Assembly (NCBI GenBank): GCA_003327425.1
Contig: QOQW01000026.1
Coordinates: forward strand, 1 to 64,000
DNA length: 64,000 nucleotides
Direction: 5' to 3'
DNA from: Candidatus Ozemibacter sibiricus
GTDB lineage: Bacteria > Muiribacteriota > Ozemobacteria > Ozemobacterales > Ozemobacteraceae
Of this stretch, positions 24,053 to 31,400 are shown in pieces. Numbering within the stretch: the stretch's first letter is position 1; the number at the start of each line of letters is the position of its first letter. The notes under the pieces are model-generated. The model searched no databases, had not been told where the DNA came from, and was given only the letters and a program-made list of their open reading frames with translations. The translations under genes and the position numbers were made by a program.

Positions 24053-26062
24053 ATGACCACCCAGCCACAGGAAGGCGAGGGCACCACAGGCCAGGCCCGG
24101 GTAGCTACCGGGCTGGAGGCGCCGTCGTTCCTCAAACAGCTCGAGGAAGGGCTGGGGCGGAAACGCCTGGGCTGGTGGGGCCTGGGTCTGGCCGGGCTGC
24201 TGCTCGTCGTGGTCAGCCTGCCCTGGCTGGGCGAGGATATCGACCGGGTGGCCATCGATACGGCGGTGCGGATGGCGGCGGCCGGGCGGGCCCCGCACCC
24301 CGATCTGGTCATTGTCGGCATCGACACCGAGACGCTCGCGGCGGTGCCCGAACGCTGGCCGTGGCCACGCGAACGGTATGCTCGGCTGCTGGAGGCGATC
24401 GGCGCGGCGGGACCGCGGCTGATCGTGTTCGATGTGCTGCTGCAGCAGCTCGAGTCGGCCGATGGCGGGGCCGGCGATCAGGAGCTGGCCGCCACCTTGC
24501 GGCGACTGGGCCATGTTCATCTCATCTCCCTGATCGAGCAGCGCTCGACGGAGGTCGAGCTGCAGAAGCGGCATTTCCGCAGCGCGCCGCTTTTCCGCGA
24601 GGCGGCGGCGGGGGAAGGGTTCGTCTGGGCCTGGGTCGACGGCGACGGGCTGGTGCGGTCCTTCGTGGTGCGGGATGAGCACCTGGGGCGCGCGAGCTGC
24701 GTGTTGAACGTCGCCCAGCGGCTGCGGGCCGATCTGCCGCCGCCCCCGCCGGCCGATGCGGAAGGGCTGTCGCACAGTCTGATCGCCTTCGCCCGCCGGG
24801 GCGGCGAGACGCCCACCTGGTCGGCGCTCGATTTCCTGGAAGGGCGGGTGCCGGCCGGCGCGCTGGCCGGGCGGGTGGTGCTGGTGGGGGCGACCGCCCC
24901 GATCCTGCATGATTTCCACCGGACGGCCATCGGGCTGATCGCCGGGCCGCGGCTGCTCGCCGCCACGCTCGACACCCTGCTGCAAGACCGCGTCGCCACG
25001 CGTCCGAGCGGGCGTGGCTGGCGTCTGCTGCTGGTGGTGCTCGGCTGCCTGGGCGGGGGATGGCTCACGCGGCGGGGGGGCCGCCGGCCGTGGGCGGCTC
25101 TGGGGCTCGGTCTGGCGATCGCCCTGGCCGGGTGGGCGGCGATGTTCCTGGGGGCGGGGCTCTGCCTGCCGGTGTTCCCGCTGCTGATCGGATGGCTGGT
25201 GGCCGGTCTGGCGGTGATCGCCCTCACCCGCCTGCTGGAGCTGCTGGCCTGGCAGACGTTGCAAGCCGAGGCCTCGGCGGCCGGGCTGGTGCAGCGACAG
25301 TTGTTCCCGCCCTCGGCCTGGGAAGGCCAGGAATTCATGAGCTACGGGCGGTGCGTGCCCTGCAGTGCGGCGGGCGGCGATTATTTCGATGTGGTCAAAC
25401 TGGGAGAGCAGGACACCTTGTTCCTGGTCTGCGACGTGGCCGGGCATGGCATCGGGGCGGCCATGGTGGCGTCGATGCTCAAATCGGCCCTCGCTTCGTT
25501 GGAAGACCAGGCGGGCTTCTCTCTGGAATCCGCGGTCACCCGGCTGAATGGCTTGCTGTTTCGGCTGTTTCGTGGCAAGAAGATGGTGACGGGGGTGTTC
25601 TGTCGGCTCGAGGAGGCCACCCGGCGTGTGACCCTGCTGTCGGCCGGGCATGTGAAATCCCTTCTCGTTAAGGCGGATGGCCAGGTCGAGGAGATCGGAG
25701 CGCCGGCGTATCCGCTGGGGGTGCGGCCGGTGGCTCGGCTCAAGATGGTGCCGCTGGCCCTCGAGCCTGGCGATACCCTGGTGATGTATACCGACGGGTT
25801 GGTCGAAACCGTCGATTGGTACAATGAGGTGCTGGGCTATTCGAGGTTCAAGGCGATGCTGGCGCGCCGCGCCCCCTTGGTGCCGGGGCCCGACGTGGTC
25901 GAACAGATCCTGGATGAGGTCCGCCAGTTCGCGAAAGGACGGCCCGCCGCCGATGACATGACGATCCTGTTGGTGCATCGCCGGCAGGTGGGCCGGCCGG
26001 TCGTGCTTCAAGAAGGATCTCCCCCCGTGGAGATCGTTCGGATCTCGCGTTCGGAATCATGA
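24053..26062 (+). CDS. CHASE2 sensor-SpoIIE/PP2C serine phosphatase
   Basis: 669 residues. After an N-terminal membrane helix (about 40-58) comes an extracytoplasmic CHASE2 domain (about 60-315; VIVGIDTETLAAVPERWPWPRERYARLLE is typical). Further membrane helices lie at about 320-400. The cytoplasmic SpoIIE-type PP2C domain (about 415-655) has the metal ligands in GGDYFDV and DVAGHGIGAAMVASML, then MYTDGLVE and GRPAADDMTILLVHR. Such proteins dephosphorylate anti-sigma-factor antagonists of the STAS type. A STAS protein is encoded 900 bases downstream and a FecR lipoprotein immediately downstream. A TAGAAT at 24032 could be a -10 box. Confidence 0.93.
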   Translation: MTTQPQEGEGTTGQARVATGLEAPSFLKQLEEGLGRKRLGWWGLGLAGLLLVVVSLPWLGEDIDRVAIDTAVRMAAAGRAPHPDLVIVGIDTETLAAVPERWPWPRERYARLLEAIGAAGPRLIVFDVLLQQLESADGGAGDQELAATLRRLGHVHLISLIEQRSTEVELQKRHFRSAPLFREAAAGEGFVWAWVDGDGLVRSFVVRDEHLGRASCVLNVAQRLRADLPPPPPADAEGLSHSLIAFARRGGETPTWSALDFLEGRVPAGALAGRVVLVGATAPILHDFHRTAIGLIAGPRLLAATLDTLLQDRVATRPSGRGWRLLLVVLGCLGGGWLTRRGGRRPWAALGLGLAIALAGWAAMFLGAGLCLPVFPLLIGWLVAGLAVIALTRLLELLAWQTLQAEASAAGLVQRQLFPPSAWEGQEFMSYGRCVPCSAAGGDYFDVVKLGEQDTLFLVCDVAGHGIGAAMVASMLKSALASLEDQAGFSLESAVTRLNGLLFRLFRGKKMVTGVFCRLEEATRRVTLLSAGHVKSLLVKADGQVEEIGAPAYPLGVRPVARLKMVPLALEPGDTLVMYTDGLVETVDWYNEVLGYSRFKAMLARRAPLVPGPDVVEQILDEVRQFAKGRPAADDMTILLVHRRQVGRPVVLQEGSPPVEIVRISRSES

Positions 26063-26078
26063 TGGGATGGAGGTTGCT

Positions 26079-26699
26079 ATGACTGGTCTGCGTTGGTTGT
26101 CCGTCGGTCTCGTGCTCGCCCTGGTGGGCGGGCTGAGCGCTGGCTGTGGCGGGAGCGGCGGGGCCGCGGTCGCCACCTTGCGGGAAGTGAAAGGCAAGGT
26201 CGAAGCTCGAGGGACGGGCGGCGCGCCGTTCCAGATCGTCGCGGGCGAGCTGCCGTTGCAGGTCGGCGGGGCCATCCGGACCGGCGAGGACGGGGAAGGT
26301 CTGGTAAAATACGTCGAGGGCAGCGAAGTCCGGCTGGGGGCCGAAACCTACTATGAGGTGCGCGAAAAGGGAACGCTGGGCTGGCAGGAGTCGGGGTCGG
26401 CTCGGTACAAGGTTCCGCCCCAGAAGCAGCCGGTGGGGGTCGAGACACCGCATGGGGTCACCGCGGTGCTGGGCACGGATTTCCGGCTGGACGTCACGGC
26501 CACGCAGACCACCGTCACGCTGCAAGAGGGGAAGATCCGCTTCACCAACCGGGCCAGCGAGAGCATCGAGCTGACGCCCGGCCAGCAACTGACGGTGACC
26601 GCCGGGCAACCGCTGGGCACCCCGGCCGAACTCGACCCCATCACCCTCGAAAGTCTGTTCACCCCCGGCGTCAAGCTGCCGGCCATCAACCAGCGCTGA
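26079..26699 (+). CDS. FecR-domain lipoprotein
   Basis: 206 residues from the ATG at 26079, chosen because GGAGGT overlaps the earlier ATG at 26067 and serves as its ribosome site. A lipoprotein signal peptide ends at LSAGC (Cys23). The FecR domain runs from about 35 to 165: VKGKVEARG, LQVGGAIRTGEDGEGLVKY, ETPHGVTAVLGTDFRLDV and TLQEGKIRFTN are typical. There is no anti-sigma N-terminal domain, so this is the secreted type of FecR protein. It follows the CHASE2-phosphatase gene at 16 bases and may be part of that sensory unit. Confidence 0.9.
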   Translation: MTGLRWLSVGLVLALVGGLSAGCGGSGGAAVATLREVKGKVEARGTGGAPFQIVAGELPLQVGGAIRTGEDGEGLVKYVEGSEVRLGAETYYEVREKGTLGWQESGSARYKVPPQKQPVGVETPHGVTAVLGTDFRLDVTATQTTVTLQEGKIRFTNRASESIELTPGQQLTVTAGQPLGTPAELDPITLESLFTPGVKLPAINQR

Positions 26700-26923
26700 T
26701 CCGGCCTGAGGGCCCAGGTCCCCTGTCTTGATCGCGGCATGTCCCGGGAGGCGGGTCTGGCCCCGCCCCCCGGGGCCGATCCTGGCCGGATCGGTGGTCG
26801 TTCAGAAGCCACGCGAGGGAGAACGGTCGGTCGGTGGGGCGGGCCGGCTGGGGGAAATCCCCCGTCCCCCCTGGTGTCTCGCTTCTTTCCTCCTGTCGAG
26901 CCCCTCTGGTCCGCTCGCGGCGA

Positions 26924-26952
26924 TTGACAACCCTGGGGGGGCATGGTTTCAT
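26924..26952 (+). promoter_or_regulatory. Possible promoter for the STAS gene
   Basis: TTGACA (26924-26929) and TTTCAT (26947-26952) are 17 bases apart. The -10 is weak and the inferred start lies almost at the ATG at 26959, so a leaderless transcript would follow. Low support. Confidence 0.3.
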
Positions 26953-26958
26953 GGGGGC

Positions 26959-27300
26959 ATGGCAGGCTTTTCCTGCGGTGTCACCGTGGCGGGCGATACG
27001 TGCATCGTGCGGCCGGTCGGCTATCTCGACGACGCGACCGGCCGGGAGATGCGAGCCGCCTTCCAGGAGCCGTTGCAACGGGGAGTGCGGCGGTTCGTCC
27101 TCAACCTGCAGGGAACGCCGGTCATCAACAGTCAGGGCATCACGCAGGTGCTCGAGCTGGTCGAGGAGCTGGTCTACGACCAACAGGGCAGTCTGGCGCT
27201 GGTCGGGGTTTCCGAGCTGTACCTCGAGGTGTTCCGCACGGTGGGCATTCTCCATCTGGTCAGAACCTTCCCTGACGAAGCGTCGGCCTTGCAGCGGTGA
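26959..27300 (+). CDS. STAS-domain protein (anti-sigma-factor antagonist-like)
   Basis: 113 residues covering a single STAS domain: a first strand around CIVRPVGYLDD, then RRFVLNLQGTPVINSQGITQVLELVEEL, then LALVGVSE and a C-terminal helix. The phosphorylatable serine motif usually read as DSSG is NSQG here, so one serine remains. STAS proteins of this type bind anti-sigma kinases in their unphosphorylated form, and SpoIIE phosphatases reactivate them. The CHASE2-SpoIIE gene upstream is a plausible partner. No RsbW-like kinase is visible in the window. The open frame extends upstream to 26728 but those residues look non-coding. Confidence 0.85.
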   Translation: MAGFSCGVTVAGDTCIVRPVGYLDDATGREMRAAFQEPLQRGVRRFVLNLQGTPVINSQGITQVLELVEELVYDQQGSLALVGVSELYLEVFRTVGILHLVRTFPDEASALQR

Positions 27301-27458
27301 GTCGGCTGGCCGCTGGCAGGGGCGGTGGTGTCAGACGAAACATCGCCGGGCTTGGGGAGCCCCACGACCTTCACCTGCCGCTGTTCGGCGCGAAGTCCTG
27401 GCGACCGGCGCCGGAGATTGCAACCCATCTGCGAGAGGAGTAGACTGGGTGAGGTTCC

Positions 27459-28472
27459 ATGCAGAAGAGGAAGCTGGTTTCCGCTCTGATCGCCCTGGTA
27501 CTGCTGTTGTCCACCGGAACGCTGGGGTACCGGATCATCGAAGGCCCGGAATGGACGCTCCTCGATGGGTTGTTCATGACGGTCATCACGTTGGCCACGG
27601 TCGGGTTCAGCGAGACGCACCCGCTTTCTCCCCAGGGAAGGATGTTCACCATCGTGTTGATCTTCCTGGGCGCCGGCCTGATGGCCTATCTGGTGACGAC
27701 GCTGGCGCAGTTCGTGGTCGAAGGAGGCTTGCGAGACCTGCTCGGGAGGCGACGCATGAGGGAACGCATCAAGTCCTTGCATCATCACTACATCGTCTGC
27801 GGCGCCGGCGACACGGGGTGGGTGGTGGCCGATTACCTCCGCCGGCATCAGGCCCCGGTGGTCCTGGTCGATATCGAGCCCAAGACGGTTCAGAGCTTGA
27901 TCGACGAAGGGTTCATCGCCCTCGAAGGGGATGCCACCGCCGATGAGATCCTGGTCGAAGCCGGCTTGGAGCGGGCGGCCGGGTTGGTGGCCGCGCTGCC
28001 GCACGATGCCGACAATGTGTTCGTGGCGCTGACCGCCAAGGGGATCAACCCGCAGGTCTTCGTGGTGTCGACGGCGACCAAGATCGAGTCGGTGTCGAAG
28101 CTGAAGCGGGCCGGAGTGAATTACGTGGTCTCGCCGAACATCACGGCCGCCAATCGCATGGCGTCGGTGCTGATGCGACCGTCGGTGGTCGATTTCCTCG
28201 ATGCCACCCTGGCCGGGGATGATTCCGACCTGCAGATGGATGAGTTCCGCATCCAGCCGGGGTCGGCCCTCGACAATGTCGCCTTGAAGGATGCCGACCT
28301 GCGGCGGCGGTCGGGGGCGATCATCGTCTCGGTCAAGCGGCAGGGGAAGACCGTGATCAACCCGGAACCCACCCATGTCTTCGCCGGTGGGGACATCCTG
28401 GTCGTGATGGGCAATCGCGAGCAGATCAACAAGATGGGCGAGCTGGCCACCGTGGCCGTGGCCCGAGGCTGA
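27459..28472 (+). CDS. Potassium channel with TrkA-N/TrkA-C regulatory domains
   Basis: 337 residues. Two membrane helices (about 7-25 and 61-82) flank a pore loop with selectivity filter TVGF at 47-50 and the outer sequence SETHP in place of the common GYGD. A cytoplasmic RCK/TrkA-N domain (about 108-225) follows, with the Rossmann motif GAGDTG at 115-120 and acidic VLVDIEP. A TrkA-C domain covers about 240-330. This is the MthK-like layout: a two-helix channel gated by ligand binding to RCK domains. GF occurs in place of GY in some K+ channels, but SE after it is less usual. The gene lies 15 bases upstream of the 1930-residue protein gene. Confidence 0.9.
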   Translation: MQKRKLVSALIALVLLLSTGTLGYRIIEGPEWTLLDGLFMTVITLATVGFSETHPLSPQGRMFTIVLIFLGAGLMAYLVTTLAQFVVEGGLRDLLGRRRMRERIKSLHHHYIVCGAGDTGWVVADYLRRHQAPVVLVDIEPKTVQSLIDEGFIALEGDATADEILVEAGLERAAGLVAALPHDADNVFVALTAKGINPQVFVVSTATKIESVSKLKRAGVNYVVSPNITAANRMASVLMRPSVVDFLDATLAGDDSDLQMDEFRIQPGSALDNVALKDADLRRRSGAIIVSVKRQGKTVINPEPTHVFAGGDILVVMGNREQINKMGELATVAVARG

Positions 28473-28487
28473 ATCAGGAGGAGGAAG

Positions 28488-31400
28488 ATGAACGCACGCA
28501 GGGAGCCGCATGGAGGAGAGGGCCGACGTTCGGGCACGACGGGATCCCGCCGGCGAGCGTGGTTCGCCTGGACGCCGGGGTGGCTGCGGCTGGCGATCGT
28601 GCTCATGCTGGTCGGCGCGGCGTGGCGGCCGGCGCTCGGCCAGGAGCGCTCCGCCGCGCCTCCGTCGCCGACGCCATCGCCGGCGACGCCGCCGGTCGTG
28701 CGCACCCTCAAGACGCTCATTCCCTTCACCGAGGTGTCGAAGGTTCTGCAGGACACGGGCCGTCGCTACCTGATGCTGCCGTTCGAAGAGTTCGAACGGC
28801 TGCGGGCGGCCAAGGAGGCGGCGCTGGCCTCGGCGGCGGCGCCCGCTCCCGAAGCGCCGCCGATGGGCTACCGTCTGGTCTCGGCGCGCCTCGAAGGGAC
28901 CCTGGAAGGGACCTTCGTCCGGATGCAGGCCGAATTCAAGCTCGAGAGCTTCCTCGACGACTGGCAGGTGCTCGAGGTGCTGCGCGGACCGCTGGTCATC
29001 GAAGGGGCCACGCTCGACGGCCAGCCGGTCTCGCTGCTGGCCGGGTGGCTGCGGGATGCGGCGCCGCGCCGGCTCGAGTTCGGGCGGGCCAGTCGGGCCG
29101 CCTCTGGCCAGATCTTCCCGGGCACGCGGCTCGGCGCCGAGCTCCTGGGCCAGGACCTGTGGCGGGAAGCCCGGTTCCAGCTGCCCTTCCTGGGGAAGGG
29201 CCTGCACACCGCCAAGATCTCCTTCGTGGCGCCGGTGGAGAAGCGCGAAGATCGGCATGTTCTCGATTTCGTGCTGGCCCCGGTGCCGTTGACCTTCGTG
29301 CAGATCACCTCGCCCGAGCAGGTGTGGTCGGTCGAAGAGACGACCTTCCGCGACTGGACCGTGGAGACCCCCGAAGGGGCCGGCGCTCGCGGTTGCACCT
29401 TCGTGGGCTGGCTGGGCGCCGAGCCCTCCCTGCGCGTGACCTGGCGCCGGCGGGCCCGTCGCCTGATCGACGACGAGCCGGTGCCGACGCCGGCCCCCGT
29501 TCCCGGGCCGGCGACCGGCGCCGCTCCGGTGGCCAGCGCGCCGGCGCCCGCCCCGGTGGTCAAGCCGGTCAAGGCCCCGCCCCGGCCGCTGGTCTACGCC
29601 CGCACCGAGACGCTGATCACGTTGGGCGAAGCGGCGCTGCAAGGGCGTCTCGACATCGAATACTCGATCACCAAGGCGCCGGTGGCGAGCTTCGCCATCC
29701 AGCTCCCCTCGTACGTCGAGGTGCTCGAGGTCACTTCCGATCGTCCGCAGACCTATCAGGTGGTGCGCGAAGGGGAACGCAAGCGGCTCATCGTCGACTT
29801 CCTGGCCGCGCGCGAGGATTTCTGCCCGCTGACCGTCACCTTCGAGGCGAAGATGGATGAAACCCTGGGCACCTACCACCTGCCCGATGTGCATCCGATC
29901 GGGGTGGAACGGGAGCTCGGCACCCTGGCCCTGCAGGCCCTGACCAGCGTCGAGGTGCAGCCTACTGTGGCGATGGACAAGAACCCGCCCCCCCACCTGG
30001 TGCGCATCGACGCGGTGGAATTGCCCGAAACCTTGAAACGGCGGGCGTTCCGGCCGATCCTGCTGGCCTATCGGCTGTCCGGCCGACCCGCGGCGCCCGA
30101 GATCCAGGTCAAGCGCTATGAGGATCTGCCGCTGCAGACGGTGGTGGCCGACCAGATGGACGTCAAGACCTCGTTCACCACCAACGGCAGCAGCCAGACG
30201 CAGGTCACCCTGCGCATCCGCAACAACAACAAGCAGTATCTGACCTTGCAACTGGCCTCGGGCACCGAGGTGATGAGCGCCCTGCGCGACGATCAACCGA
30301 TCAAGCTGGTGGCGGGCCGCGGCGATGGGCGAGTCCAGGTGCCGCTCAAGATGAGCCGCAATCTGGGGCGTCCCGAAGAGATGGAGCTGAAGGTGCTGGT
30401 CAAGAATGCCGTCGCCAGCATGTCCTGGATGGGCGAGCATCGGTTCGAGGCCCCGCTGGTCGACGTGCCGGTCTCGCATTTCTCCTGGAGCCTGTTTGCG
30501 CCGTCGCAGTATACGCTGTTCCATTTCACCGGCACGGTCAATCCGCCCGAACCGCCGCGCGACCCGTTCCTGTTCCGCGGGTTCCTGGCCCTGTATGATC
30601 TGAGCCTGGTGCTGTTGTTCGACCCGAACCTGCTGATGGGGGTCATCTTCCTGCTCGTGCTCATGCTGCTCGTGGTGTCGCGCCATTTCCTGGTGTGGAT
30701 GATCAAAGGCCTCTGGACCCTGGTGACCGAGGGCATCATGTTCATCTTCACCGGCCGCGGCTTCCGCCTGGCGGAGTTGATGATCGTGCTCGCCGTCGTG
30801 GCCTTCTTGGGGGCCATGGCCATCCCCAACTTCCGCAAGGCTCGCGAGCAGGCCCGCACCAAAGCCTGCTATGCCAATCAGCGGGTGCTGCAGGGCGCGG
30901 TCGAGATGTACAACATGGACCATGGCGACCACATGATGACCAGGCTCGATATCAAGGCGCTGCGGCAAGGCCAGTATCTGAAGAGCGATATCGCCAGTCC
31001 GTATCCGCAATGCCGCTACGAAACGGCTGGCGATCTGTCGGGCTCCGGCTTCATCTACTGCACCTTCTGCGGCGGGGTCGAGCGCAGTCTCGAGGAGATC
31101 CAGGCCATGGGCGGGACGCCGGTCGCCCAGGAGCGGTATGCCGCAGCGAGGAACGAGATGGAGCAGGGGGCCCGAGCGGGGGGCGGCGGGCCGGCGAAAG
31201 CCACGGGGTACGGCCAGCCCGGGGCGCCGCCTCCACCGTTCGTGGGCGGGCGCGCCCGCGGCACTTTGCCGATCGAAGCCCGGTTCGTGCTCACTCCCAA
31301 CTTCTGGACGGTCCGGCGCGATCTGGTGCTGGCCGATGTGGCCACCGACGGCACGCTCCTGCCCAACTCGACCTCCCCGCGGGTGGCGGTGCGCTACATG

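Noticed and set aside
26758-26778. GC-only hairpin after the first FecR gene as a terminator
   Set aside because: A seven-base stem of G and C in a very GC-rich region, with no T-tract, is expected by chance here.
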